Positions 1 through 8,225 of a stretch of 64,000 nt of DNA are shown piece after piece. Location: the NCBI RefSeq assembly GCF_019200975.1, contig NZ_JAHTMR010000021.1, positions 1 through 64,000 on the forward strand. Direction: 5' to 3'. Position 1 is the first letter of the stretch, and every line of letters begins with the position of its first letter. Origin of the DNA: Pseudomonas sp. PD9R. GTDB lineage: Bacteria > Pseudomonadota > Gammaproteobacteria > Pseudomonadales > Pseudomonadaceae. A program made the translations under genes and the position numbers. The notes under the pieces are model-generated. The model had not been told where the DNA came from. It did no database searches and saw nothing but the letters and a program-made list of their open reading frames with translations.

Positions 1-1310
1 ACTACGAATGCTACCGCTACAACCGCCCCGGCCATCGTTTGCGCAAGATCCATTTCAGCCAAACCAATCGCAGAACCCTGCGGGCTGAAGTCCGCTATCT
101 GCCCAACTTGGAGATCCACCGCCAGACCGATGGCGAAGAGCACCATGTCGTCAGCATCGAAGCAGGGCGCAGTAGCGTACGCACCCTGCATTGGCCCGAT
201 GGCGCTCATGACGATCAACTGCGCTACAGCCTTAGCGATCATCTGCGTTCCAGCACGTTGGAATTGGACGGCGAGGCCGGTGTGCTGACTCAGGAACGCT
301 ACTATGCCTTCGGCGGTACGGCCTGTTGGGCGGGGAAAACTGCGTTGGTGGCGCAGTACAAAACAATTCGCTATTCGGGCAAGGAAATGGATGCGACGGG
401 GCTTTATCACTATGGATATCGCTATTACGCGCCATGGTTGCAGCGATGGATTAATCCGGATCCTTTTGGAGATGTCGATGGTTTAAATATATATCGATCC
501 TTCAATAACGGCCCGATCACTTTTTTTGATGCTGAAGGTACAGTTGTTTTGAATTTTTCTTCGGATCCGAATAAAAGACCAAGGGGGGACGGGGTAGTCA
601 ATGCGAGGCTTGTTGTGGACTATGAAATTCCGAAAATGCGTCCGGGACCAGAGTTTGTTTACTATCTCAGTCAATCACGGCCTGGAAATAGCTTTACTGG
701 TATAGCAAATGTTGAACTTAACGGATCGCTTAGTGGTGTGGTGGATATATATCCTTTGAAGCCGAATCCATGGGCAAGCGCAAGTGAGCAAAAAACTTCT
801 TATGAAGGAAGTCTGCATGATGCAGGAGTCCCAATAGAACATGGAGGCATTAGTAGCGGGATGAAAGTTGCGCATCGCCAAGCGATGGAGATTTTTTCAA
901 GACCTGAAAATTTCACAATCGGATTTACTCTGAATGATGTTCGAGATTTACCGTTTCAGACTGGTCAGGTCTATAAAAAATCGCCCACATTAATTGGAAC
1001 GTCAAGGTCGATTAATAAGCCAAAAACTTATAGGGTTTCGGAAGAGTTTGTTTCCGTTGGCGCAAATATTGATGATTATAACAAGGCGTATAATATGTTT
1101 GTTGATGGCTCGTTAGAGGTGTTTGGGGGGTTTGAAGAGATATCAATAGAGGTAAAAGCAGAACTGTTAAAAATGTTTGCGACGGTCAGTGATACATTGG
1201 AACAGAACTCGTCATCATTGAGGCAGTTGTTTGAAGCGGAACTCTTTAGGCCGGAACTACAAGTGCCGCGTAGACCCAATCACCAGAATGAGAGAGCGCT
1301 TCATTTTTAA
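1..1310 (+). CDS. Rhs/TccC-like toxin, C-terminal part (5' end outside window)
   Basis: The reading frame is open to the window edge (frame starts at base 3), so this is the 3' part of a larger gene; the TTG at 39 is not a real start. Residues just before about base 530 form the Rhs-associated core: the motifs YSGKEMDATGLYHYGYRYY, RWINPDP and VDGLNIYR are typical of TccC-type Tc-toxin C subunits and of Rhs proteins. In those families the core forms a closed shell and the variable C-terminus is the released effector. Here the last ~260 residues (from about base 530) resemble no toxin I can name. Base composition falls sharply at the junction, with AT-rich stretches from 485, as expected of an exchangeable tip. 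Only 30 bases separate its stop from the convergent importer gene, so no immunity gene follows. Rhs assignment is secure; the toxic activity is unknown. Confidence 0.85.
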   Translation, partial: YECYRYNRPGHRLRKIHFSQTNRRTLRAEVRYLPNLEIHRQTDGEEHHVVSIEAGRSSVRTLHWPDGAHDDQLRYSLSDHLRSSTLELDGEAGVLTQERYYAFGGTACWAGKTALVAQYKTIRYSGKEMDATGLYHYGYRYYAPWLQRWINPDPFGDVDGLNIYRSFNNGPITFFDAEGTVVLNFSSDPNKRPRGDGVVNARLVVDYEIPKMRPGPEFVYYLSQSRPGNSFTGIANVELNGSLSGVVDIYPLKPNPWASASEQKTSYEGSLHDAGVPIEHGGISSGMKVAHRQAMEIFSRPENFTIGFTLNDVRDLPFQTGQVYKKSPTLIGTSRSINKPKTYRVSEEFVSVGANIDDYNKAYNMFVDGSLEVFGGFEEISIEVKAELLKMFATVSDTLEQNSSSLRQLFEAELFRPELQVPRRPNHQNERALHF

Positions 1311-1340
1311 AAAACGAAACGCTAGCGAGCCTGCTCCCAC

Positions 1341-1985
1341 TCACCGCTTATTCAACCCCCGAGCCAACCGATCCCCACCCAATTGAATCACCGCCACCAA
1401 CGCCACCAGCAGCACAATCACCATCAACATGATCTGGCTATCAAACCGCTGATACCCATACCGATACGCAATGTCCCCCAACCCACCGGCACCAATCGCG
1501 CCGGCCATGGCCGATGAGTTGATCATCGTCACCAGCGTAATCGTGAACCCACCAACAATCCCGGGCAGCGCTTCAGGCAACAGCACATGCCAAACGATGT
1601 GCCCGCGCCGGCAGCCCATGGCTTGCGCCGCTTCGATCAAGCCGTGATCGACCTCGCGCAAGCTGACTTCGGCGATGCGCGCAAAGAACGGTGTCGCCGC
1701 GATGGTCAGCGGCACGACGGCCGCCCAGACGCCGTAAGTGGTGCCGACGATCAACCGGGTGAACGGAATCAGCGCCACCATCAAAATCAGGAACGGCACC
1801 GAGCGGAACAGGTTCACGAACGCGCCCAGTATGCGGTTCACGGTCGGTGCTTCGTAGATGCCACCCTTGGAACTGGTGACCAGAATTACCGCCAGCGGAA
1901 TGCCCGCCAGCAGAGCGATCAACGACGACACGCCGACCATCAGGAACGTGTCTATGAAGCCTTGCAGCAAGCGATCAAACCACAT
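1341..1985 (-). CDS. MetI-family ABC importer permease
   Basis: Inner-membrane permease of a MetNIQ-type importer (214 residues; family ~217-230). The protein is made of hydrophobic helices with the EAA loop region EAAQAMGCRRGHIVW, which docks to the ATPase. I chose ATG 1985 (MWFDRLLQGF) over the upstream TTG-type extension. It overlaps the end of the ATPase gene by 11 bases, which indicates translational coupling. It is the last gene of a minus-strand operon that carries two SfnB-like flavoproteins and an NtaA/DszA-like monooxygenase. The substrate is therefore more likely an organosulfur compound (methionine derivative or sulfone/sulfonate) than plain D/L-methionine; that is inference from context. 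Confidence 0.9.
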   Translation of the reverse strand: MWFDRLLQGFIDTFLMVGVSSLIALLAGIPLAVILVTSSKGGIYEAPTVNRILGAFVNLFRSVPFLILMVALIPFTRLIVGTTYGVWAAVVPLTIAATPFFARIAEVSLREVDHGLIEAAQAMGCRRGHIVWHVLLPEALPGIVGGFTITLVTMINSSAMAGAIGAGGLGDIAYRYGYQRFDSQIMLMVIVLLVALVAVIQLGGDRLARGLNKR

Positions 1986-3108
1986 AACCCAATACCTCAA
2001 CCTGTTGCGCCCACTGAGCGGCACGCTGATGCAGTTCTTCGGCGGCGAAGGGCGAGCCTGTCACCGCCAGCAGCAGTTGCCCCAGCACGTGTCCCTGAAT
2101 CCGTTCAACACCACCCTGAAGCAAGCGCACGCGACCGCCGAGTGCACTGAACAGCGCGGCGATGTCGGGCTCGTCCTGAGCTGTTCCGGTGAATTGCAGG
2201 CGCAGCACAACGGCGTCCGCCGAAGACTGCGGTTGTGTGTGCAAACGGCTTTGCAACTCTGGCGGCAGCGCATGTTGCAACGGTGCGAGCAGGGTCTTGC
2301 TGACCTCATGCTGCGGGTTGCCGAACACTTCCCACACCGGCCCTTGCTCGACGATTCGGCCGTGTTCGAGGACAACCACGCGATCACAGATTTCGCGGAT
2401 TACTGCCATTTCGTGGGTGATCAAAATGATGGTCAGGCCCAGGCGCTGATTGATCTCGCGCAGCAGGCCGAGGATCGATTGCGTGGTCTCCGGGTCCAGC
2501 GCCGAAGTAGCTTCGTCGCAGAGCAAAATCGCAGGGTCGTGAACCAATGCGCGGGCGATCCCGACGCGCTGTTTCTGCCCGCCGGACAGCTGCGCCGGGT
2601 AGGCGTTGTGCTTGCCTTGCAGGCCCACCAGTTCCAGCAGTTCGCGGACTTTGCGGTCGCGGTTTTCTTTCGGTACTCCGGCGACTCTCAGCGGCAACTC
2701 GACGTTCTGCCAAACCGTCTTGGCCGACATCAGGTTGAAATGCTGGAAGATCATGCCGATGCGCCGACGCAGCGCCACCAGACGGTCTTCATCGAATGCG
2801 CCGATATCGACTTGATCGATCAACACCCGACCCGAGGTCGGTTGTTCGAGGCGGTTGATGGTGCGGATCAACGACGACTTGCCCGCGCCGCTGCGGCCGA
2901 TGATGCCGAACACTTCACCGCGCTGGATGGCCAGGTCGATGCCGTGCAAGGCCGCGACCGGCCCTTGTTTGCCTTCGTAGGTTTTGCCCAGGCCGATGAA
3001 GCGCACGTGGGCACGATTGAGTTCTGGATGCAGCTCGGTTTGTTCAGCGTGCTCTGAAACAAGGCGGGGCTCTGGAATTTCCAGTCGCAGTTGGGTTGCG
3101 GCCGTCAT
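1975..3108 (-). CDS. MetN-family ABC importer ATPase
   Basis: Cytoplasmic ATPase energising the neighbouring permease (377 residues). Visible motifs: Walker A GRSGAGKS (about residues 71-78), the Q-loop in MIFQHFNLM, signature LSGGQKQR, Walker B ILLCDEATSALDPE and the switch His in LITHEM. A ~100-residue C-terminal extension after the ATPase core matches the position of the NIL regulatory domain of MetN. Start ATG 3108 is preceded by GGGAGAG at good spacing and lies two bases after the stop of the binding-protein gene. Methionine specificity is not shown; the operon points to a sulfur-source role. Confidence 0.92.
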   Translation of the reverse strand: MTAATQLRLEIPEPRLVSEHAEQTELHPELNRAHVRFIGLGKTYEGKQGPVAALHGIDLAIQRGEVFGIIGRSGAGKSSLIRTINRLEQPTSGRVLIDQVDIGAFDEDRLVALRRRIGMIFQHFNLMSAKTVWQNVELPLRVAGVPKENRDRKVRELLELVGLQGKHNAYPAQLSGGQKQRVGIARALVHDPAILLCDEATSALDPETTQSILGLLREINQRLGLTIILITHEMAVIREICDRVVVLEHGRIVEQGPVWEVFGNPQHEVSKTLLAPLQHALPPELQSRLHTQPQSSADAVVLRLQFTGTAQDEPDIAALFSALGGRVRLLQGGVERIQGHVLGQLLLAVTGSPFAAEELHQRAAQWAQQVEVLGYVV

Positions 3109-3110
3109 GC

Positions 3111-3920
3111 TCAGCTCTCCCAACCGGCTTGATAGAGCTTGCCGTGCGCTTTATCCAGCGCCGCACGGACAGCTGGCGAATGCTGGTAAATGTCGACGAA
3201 TTTGATCAGGCGCGGGTCGGTTTTGCTTTTCGGCTGGATCACGAACTGAATCACGTATTCCTTGTGATCGAGGCCGTCGAACAGCAGGGCGGAACCAGCA
3301 TCGAAGGTCTTCGACAGGCGGATGTAGGCTGGGTAGCCCTGGACCAGATCGGCGTCGTCATAGGCGCGCACCAGTTGCACGGCTTCGACCTGAAGGATTT
3401 TGATTTTCTTCGGGTTGGCGATGATGTCTTCTTCGGTGGCTTTGTAGCCGACGCCCGGCTTGAGGGTGATCAGACCGGCCTTGGCCAGCAACTGCAAACC
3501 ACGGCCGCTGTTGATCGGATCGTTGGCGATGGCCACGTTGGCGCCTTCTGGCAATTCATCGAAGCTTTTGTATTTTTTCGAGTAGAGGCCGACGTTGTTG
3601 ATGATTCCTGGCGCGAACGGCACCAGGTCAAAACCGGAGGCGGCTTTGGCGTTTTCCAGGAACGGGATGTGCTGGAAGTAATTCACGTCGATGTCGCCGG
3701 CGGCAAGGCTGACGTTGGGGGCGATCCAGTCGGTGAACTCTACGAGCTCGACTTTCAGGCCTTGTTTGTTGGCCTCTTCGACGGCGGCTTCCAGCGGAAT
3801 GGCGAAGGCGGCGGTGGTGCCGATTTTCAGCGGGGCGTCGGCGGCGAAGACCGCAGAGCTGAACAGACCGAGGGCCAGGGCCAGTGCTTTGACTGGGTGA
3901 GAGAAGAGGTTTTTGGTCAT
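3111..3920 (-). CDS. MetQ/NlpA-family substrate-binding protein
   Basis: Substrate-binding protein of the importer (269 residues from ATG 3920, which follows a GGAAAA stretch; the ORF extends further upstream but without a plausible start). The N-terminus MTKNLFSHPVKALALALGL ends in AVFA-AD, a signal peptidase I site, and there is no lipobox cysteine, so the protein should be free in the periplasm. Family features: LKIGTTAAF at the mature N-terminus, ANDPINSGRGLQLL and VDIYQHSPAVRAAL near the C-terminus. A REP pair (3971-4035) separates it from the upstream monooxygenase gene and may modulate relative expression within the operon. Confidence 0.92.
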   Translation of the reverse strand: MTKNLFSHPVKALALALGLFSSAVFAADAPLKIGTTAAFAIPLEAAVEEANKQGLKVELVEFTDWIAPNVSLAAGDIDVNYFQHIPFLENAKAASGFDLVPFAPGIINNVGLYSKKYKSFDELPEGANVAIANDPINSGRGLQLLAKAGLITLKPGVGYKATEEDIIANPKKIKILQVEAVQLVRAYDDADLVQGYPAYIRLSKTFDAGSALLFDGLDHKEYVIQFVIQPKSKTDPRLIKFVDIYQHSPAVRAALDKAHGKLYQAGWES

Positions 3921-3970
3921 GATGGTTTTCCAGTCAGTGCATTGAATTTGTGGTGTTTGGTCGGGCCTCA

Positions 3971-4035
3971 TCGCGAGCAAGCTCGCTCCTACAGGGGACT
4001 GCAGTGCTCTTGTAGGGCGAGGCTTGCCCGCGAAG
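3971..4035. repeat. REP pair (GTAGGAGCGAGC type)
   Basis: Two inverted copies of the GTAGGAGCGAGC..TGC.CGCGA palindrome (3971-3993 and 4011-4035) inside the operon, between the monooxygenase stop (4039) and the binding-protein start (3920). Such an intra-operon hairpin can protect or terminate the upstream mRNA. Confidence 0.85.
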
Positions 4036-4038
4036 CTT

Positions 4039-5397
4039 TTAGCGGCGAAATGCCGAACCGGTATGTTGTGGTGGTAATTGCGCCCCTTCGCGAAACAGCT
4101 TTTCCCGCAAGCTGCCATTGTCATAAGCGGTCTTGTACGACCCGCGCCGTTGAAGCTCGGGGATCACCTGTTCAATGAAATCCACATAGCTTTCCGGCGT
4201 GACAATGCGCGTGAGGTTGAAGCCGTCGAGGCCGGTTTCGGCGATCCATGATTCCAGTTCGTCAGCCACTTGCTCGGGCGAGCCGACCACGGTGATGTAG
4301 CGACCACCGAGGGCGTGTTGCTCCAGCAATTTGCGCCGGGTCCAGTCGTTGTTTTGCAGGTTTTTGGTGGCGGACTGGATCGCGTTGCTTTTCACGTACT
4401 GGATCGGTTCGTCGATGGCGTATTCGGAAAAATCGATGCCGGTGGACGCCGAAAAATGCGCCACGCCGGCCTCGGCACTGGCATAGCTCAGGTATTCGGC
4501 GTGTTTCTTCCAGGCCAGTTCTTCGGTGGCATCGACAATCACGTTCAGCCCCATGAACACCTTGATGTCCTCGGGATTGCGCCCTGCCTCAACGGCGCTG
4601 GCGCGGACCTTGTCTACCTGCACTTTGGTCGACGCTTTGGTCTGGCCGCTGATGAACACGCACTCGGCGTGGCGGCCGGCGAACAGCAATCCACGATCAG
4701 AACTGCCAGCCTGGAACAGCACGGGCGTTCGCTGCGGCGACGGTTCGCAAAGGTGATAACCCTCGACCTGATAGAACTCGCCTTTGTGCTCGACCTTGTG
4801 CACTTTCTCCGGTTGCGCGTAGATCCTCTGCTGTGGGTCGTTGAGCACCGCGTCGTTTTCCCAGCTGCCTTCCCAGAGTTTGTAGAGCACTTGCAGGTAT
4901 TCATCGGCCTGATCGTAACGACGGTCGTGTTCGACTTGTTCGCTCAGGCCCATGGCCTTGGCGGCGCTGTCGAGGTAGCCGGTGACGATGTTCCAACCGA
5001 CGCGGCCACGGCTCAGATGATCGAGCGTCGACATGCGTCGGGCGAACAGGTACGGCGGTTCGTAGGTAAGGTTGGCGGTCAGGCCGAAACCGAGGTTTTT
5101 CGTCACCGCGGCCATGGCTGAAACCAGCAACAGCGGATCGTTGACCGGCAGTTGGATCGACTCTTTCAGCGGCACGTCCACCGAATTCTGGTAGACGTCG
5201 TAGACCCCGACGATGTCGGCGATGAACAAACCGTCAAACAGTCCGCGCTCCAGCAACTGCGCGAGCTCTGTCCAATATTCGATGGTTTTGTACTGGGTGG
5301 AGTTATCCCGTGGATGGGTCCACAGGCCGTGATTGATGTGCCCGATGCAGTTCATGTTGAACGCATTGAGCAGGATTTTCTTCTTGATGGCGGTCAT
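4039..5397 (-). CDS. NtaA/SnaA/DszA-family FMN-dependent monooxygenase
   Basis: Bacterial-luciferase-like TIM-barrel monooxygenase (452 residues) of the NtaA/SnaA/DszA group, which oxidises sulfones, aminopolycarboxylates and similar compounds with reduced FMN supplied by a separate reductase. Characteristic stretches: GLWTHPRDNSTQYKTIEYW near the N-terminus, FARRMSTLDHLSRGRVGWN and TGYLDSAAKAMGL in the centre, VLFQAGSSDRGLLFAGRHAE, and GLDGFNLTRIVTPESY near the end. Its ATG overlaps the stop of the preceding SfnB-like gene (TGATG). No flavin reductase gene is visible in the window, so the partner must be elsewhere. Likely a desulfurising enzyme; the exact substrate is unknown. Confidence 0.9.
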   Translation of the reverse strand: MTAIKKKILLNAFNMNCIGHINHGLWTHPRDNSTQYKTIEYWTELAQLLERGLFDGLFIADIVGVYDVYQNSVDVPLKESIQLPVNDPLLLVSAMAAVTKNLGFGLTANLTYEPPYLFARRMSTLDHLSRGRVGWNIVTGYLDSAAKAMGLSEQVEHDRRYDQADEYLQVLYKLWEGSWENDAVLNDPQQRIYAQPEKVHKVEHKGEFYQVEGYHLCEPSPQRTPVLFQAGSSDRGLLFAGRHAECVFISGQTKASTKVQVDKVRASAVEAGRNPEDIKVFMGLNVIVDATEELAWKKHAEYLSYASAEAGVAHFSASTGIDFSEYAIDEPIQYVKSNAIQSATKNLQNNDWTRRKLLEQHALGGRYITVVGSPEQVADELESWIAETGLDGFNLTRIVTPESYVDFIEQVIPELQRRGSYKTAYDNGSLREKLFREGAQLPPQHTGSAFRR

Positions 5398-6590
5398 CAG
5401 AGGGTCCCCCGCAACGGAGGGTTTTCATCATTGAGGTAGTAATTGCCGACCGCGTGATACTTCCAGCGCACCGGGTCGTGCAAGGTGTGCACGCGAGCGT
5501 TGCGCCAGTGGCGATCCAGGCCGTGTTCGATCAGCGTCGCCTGGCTGCCGGCCAGTTCAAACAAGGTGCTGCCGGCGGCCAGGGAAATTTCGGTGCTGAT
5601 GGCGCGGGCTTCGGCGACAGCAATCGACGCGGCAGCCACCGTCTCGGCGTTGCTCTCGGCCTGGGCTTTATCGAGGAATTCGCCGGCGCGTTCCAGCAAG
5701 GCTTCGGTGGCATGCAGGCGAATGCTCAAGTGGCCGAAACTCTTGATGGTCAGCGGGTCTTCGGTGGCTTTTTCGTGGGTGGCGTCGATCCATGGCCGGG
5801 TTTTGGTGCGCACGAAGTGCAGCGCATCTTCATAGGCGGCGCGGGCGATGCCGGTGTCGATGGCGGCATGGAGAATCTGCGCCAACGGGCCGACCGGCGT
5901 TGGCCGTTCGAATGCGCTTTGAAACGGGATCACGTCGTCGGATGCTACAAACACATCTTCGAACACCACCGAACCGCTGCCGGTGGTGCGCTGGCCGAAA
6001 CCGCTCCAGTCGTCGATCACCGTCAGGCCTTTGCTGTTACGCGGGACGAATGCCAGTTGCTGTACGCCGTTTTCGTCGATCACCGAGGTCGGAATACGCT
6101 GGGCGTAAATCGCGCCGGTGGCGTAGAACTTGCGACCATTGATGCGATAACCGCTGCCGTCACGTGTCAGGCGGGTGACGCGATCGTGGGCGGTTTTGGT
6201 GCCCAGTTCGGCGAGGGCATTGCCGAAGCGCTGACCGGCCAGCACTTCGGCATATAGACGTTCTTTCTGCTCGTGGCTGCCGTTTACGCGCAGCACTTCG
6301 AGGGCATAAAAATGGTTTTGCGGGATCTGCCCCAGCGAGCCGTCAGCCTGTGCGATCAGCGCGATAACCTTGGCCAGGGTGACGTTGGAAACACCGGCAC
6401 CGCCGTATTCTTTCGGCACGCTGATGCCCCATAGGCCCGAGCGGGAAAATACTTCCAGTTCCGGGTGCGGCAAACGACGTTCGCGGTCGCGCAGGGCGCT
6501 GTCGCGTTTGAAATCTTCAGCCAGGTCGCTGGCGATGATCAGGGCTTGCTCATCGCTGGTGATGACCGCGACGTGTTGAGAAATTGACAT
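5397..6590 (-). CDS. SfnB-family sulfur-acquisition flavoprotein (copy 1)
   Basis: Acyl-CoA-dehydrogenase-fold flavoprotein (397 residues) of the SfnB/DszC-like group, implicated in sulfur-limited growth on dimethyl sulfone and other organosulfur compounds. Typical segments: GLWGISVPKEYGGAGVSN, DGSLGQIPQNHFYALEVLR, RFGNALAELGTKTAHD, NGRKFYATGAIYA, WSGFGQRTTGSGSVVFEDV and the C-terminal DRHWRNARVHTLHDPVRWK. It is paralogous to the preceding gene, sharing nearly the same C-terminal signature. RBS GGAGAAACAC precedes ATG 6590. FAD or FMN use is inferred from the family. Confidence 0.92.
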   Translation of the reverse strand: MSISQHVAVITSDEQALIIASDLAEDFKRDSALRDRERRLPHPELEVFSRSGLWGISVPKEYGGAGVSNVTLAKVIALIAQADGSLGQIPQNHFYALEVLRVNGSHEQKERLYAEVLAGQRFGNALAELGTKTAHDRVTRLTRDGSGYRINGRKFYATGAIYAQRIPTSVIDENGVQQLAFVPRNSKGLTVIDDWSGFGQRTTGSGSVVFEDVFVASDDVIPFQSAFERPTPVGPLAQILHAAIDTGIARAAYEDALHFVRTKTRPWIDATHEKATEDPLTIKSFGHLSIRLHATEALLERAGEFLDKAQAESNAETVAAASIAVAEARAISTEISLAAGSTLFELAGSQATLIEHGLDRHWRNARVHTLHDPVRWKYHAVGNYYLNDENPPLRGTL

Positions 6591-6613
6591 GTGTTTCTCC
6601 AGAGGTCTGGTCG

Positions 6614-7855
6614 TTAAATCCAGGAGTGGCGTGCCGGCAGAGTGCCGTTCAAGTGATAGTTACCGACTGCGTGATACTTCCAGCGCACCGGGTCGTGCAG
6701 GGTGTGCACGCGGGCGTTGCGCCAGTGGCGGTCAAGGTTGAATTCGGCGAGGGTGGCGCGGCTGCCGGCCAGTTCGAAGAGCTTTTCGCTGGCCAGCAAC
6801 GAGATCTCGGTGGTGAGCACTTTGGCTTCGGCCACGGCAATCGAAGCACGGGCGGCGGACTCGGCGGTGAGTGGCGCGGCACTGACCTGATCGAGCACTT
6901 GCCCGGCCTTGCGCAGCAGCGCTTCGGCGGCATGCAGTTCGATTTTCAGTTTGCCGATGTCGGCGATCACGTACAGGTCATCGCTGGCGCGTTCGACCTT
7001 GGCGTCGATCCACGGCCGGGCCCGTGTCTTCACGAACGCGATAGCGTCGTCGATAGCGCCACGGGCAATGCCGGCGTCGATGGCGGCTTGAATCAGCTGA
7101 GAGACGGCGCCCTGGGTATTCGGCTTGTCGTTGATCTTCCAGTTATCCACCACCAGCTCGGCGTCGACCCGCACGTTGTTGAGCAAAATAGTGCCGCTGG
7201 CGGTGGTGCGCTGGCCAAAACCGGACCAGTCATCGACGATCCGCAACCCCGGCGTGCCACGACGCACAAAGGCCAACACCTGCTTGCCGTCGTCATTGAG
7301 CGCCTTGACCGCCACCCAATGCGCGAACAGCGCGCCAGTGGAGTAAAACTTCTGCCCGCTGAGAACAAAACCATCACCGTCGGCGGTGATGCGCGCTTTC
7401 AGATCAAGGGTGTTTTTGGTGCCGCGCTCGGGCCCGGCATTGCCGATGCGCCAGCCGTCGAGCACGCTTTTGAACAGCTGTTTTTTCTGCGCTTCGGTAG
7501 CGCTGCCCAGCACCAGATTGAGAATGCCGAACTGGTTTTGCGGGATCTGCCCGAGTGCCGGGTCTGCCGCGGAAATGATCGCGAACACCTCAGCCAGGGT
7601 GACGAAGGAAACCTGCGGGCCGCCGTACTCGCGCGGGATGGCAATGCTGCCCAAACCGCTGCGGGTGAACTGTTCGATTTCCGACCACGGCAGCTTGCGC
7701 TGCTGGTCGCGTTTGGCCGCTTGCAGGCGGGCGACTTGCGCCAGCTCATGGGCGGCCTTGATCGCTTGTGCGTCGTTGCGCAATACCTGCGCGGGCAACA
7801 ACAATGGGGCGACGTCCAGATCACTCTGAACTAATGCGTCTGCCAGACTGGACAT
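6614..7855 (-). CDS. SfnB-family sulfur-acquisition flavoprotein (copy 2)
   Basis: Second SfnB/DszC-like flavoprotein (413 residues), first gene of the operon. Same architecture as copy 1: GLGSIAIPREYGGPQVS, DPALGQIPQNQFGILNLV, NAGPERGTKNTLDLK, GQKFYSTGALFAHW, WSGFGQRTTASGTILLNNV and DRHWRNARVHTLHDPVRWK. ATG 7855 sits eight bases after AAGGAG; the GTG three codons earlier overlaps that RBS and is less likely. The 23-base gap to copy 1 and the overlaps downstream make this one transcription unit. Two different copies side by side suggest two substrates or two oxidation steps. Confidence 0.92.
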   Translation of the reverse strand: MSSLADALVQSDLDVAPLLLPAQVLRNDAQAIKAAHELAQVARLQAAKRDQQRKLPWSEIEQFTRSGLGSIAIPREYGGPQVSFVTLAEVFAIISAADPALGQIPQNQFGILNLVLGSATEAQKKQLFKSVLDGWRIGNAGPERGTKNTLDLKARITADGDGFVLSGQKFYSTGALFAHWVAVKALNDDGKQVLAFVRRGTPGLRIVDDWSGFGQRTTASGTILLNNVRVDAELVVDNWKINDKPNTQGAVSQLIQAAIDAGIARGAIDDAIAFVKTRARPWIDAKVERASDDLYVIADIGKLKIELHAAEALLRKAGQVLDQVSAAPLTAESAARASIAVAEAKVLTTEISLLASEKLFELAGSRATLAEFNLDRHWRNARVHTLHDPVRWKYHAVGNYHLNGTLPARHSWI

Positions 7856-8018
7856 CAGTGCCACTCCTTGGCTGCACGCAATGCCCTGGCGATCTGCACT
7901 GGGGTGATTGTGTTCCGGACCATACCTACCTCACATCTCATGGAAGCGCCGCAGGCTGCGGCGATCGAAAACAAGAATGTCCGGTGGTCCGGTGCATATA
8001 CCCTAAGCGTTTATAAAT

Positions 8019-8035
8019 AAGTTATGAACTAACTT
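8019..8035 (-). promoter_or_regulatory. AT-rich dyad upstream of the sfn-like operon
   Basis: Perfect dyad AAGTTA-N5-TAACTT in an AT-rich island about 165 bases before the first operon gene, the kind of site bound by LysR-type sulfur regulators. The binding protein is not identifiable from sequence. The rest of 7856-8126 shows no gene. Confidence 0.35.
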
Positions 8036-8126
8036 TTAGGAATATTGATAGAAGTGTGCCGGCGCGAACTGTACGCAGGGCAACAGTTGTTCTTGTAGCA
8101 ACAGTTCAAGGTCGCATTCGGGTTCT

Positions 8127-8225
8127 GTAGGAGCGAGCTTGCTCGCGAAAAACGTGAAGGCGATGCGTTTATCCAGGTAGCCCGCGTTTTCGTTAACGTC
8201 CTTCGCGAGCAAGCTTCGCTCCTAC
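8127..8225. repeat. REPIN with long conserved spacer (copy 1 of 3)
   Basis: Two inverted GTAGGAGCGAGCTTGCTCGCGAA-type REPs, the right one degenerate (GAAGC for GAGC), enclosing a spacer that is recognisably the same as those at 35950-36048 and 57195-57276. Read on the minus strand, the spacer contains GGACGTTAACGA, then AACGCG, then CTGGATAAACGC. Its right end supplies the stop codon of the neighbouring gene (TAG at 8222-8224). Confidence 0.85.

Noticed and set aside
39..41. TTG as the start of the Rhs-like gene
   Set aside because: The frame is open to the window edge and the upstream codons (YECYRYNRPGHR) continue the Rhs repeat, so the true start is outside.
1587..3057. Long plus-strand ORFs (187 and 399 residues) opposite the importer genes
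   Set aside because: They are antisense to metI/metN-type genes with clear family motifs, have no RBS, and show the Gln/Arg-rich composition of shadow frames in GC-rich DNA.
7856..7920. Possible sigma-54 promoter before the sfn-like operon
   Set aside because: The best match on the minus strand (TCGCCAGGGCATTGC) lacks the GG of the -24 element, so it is not supported.
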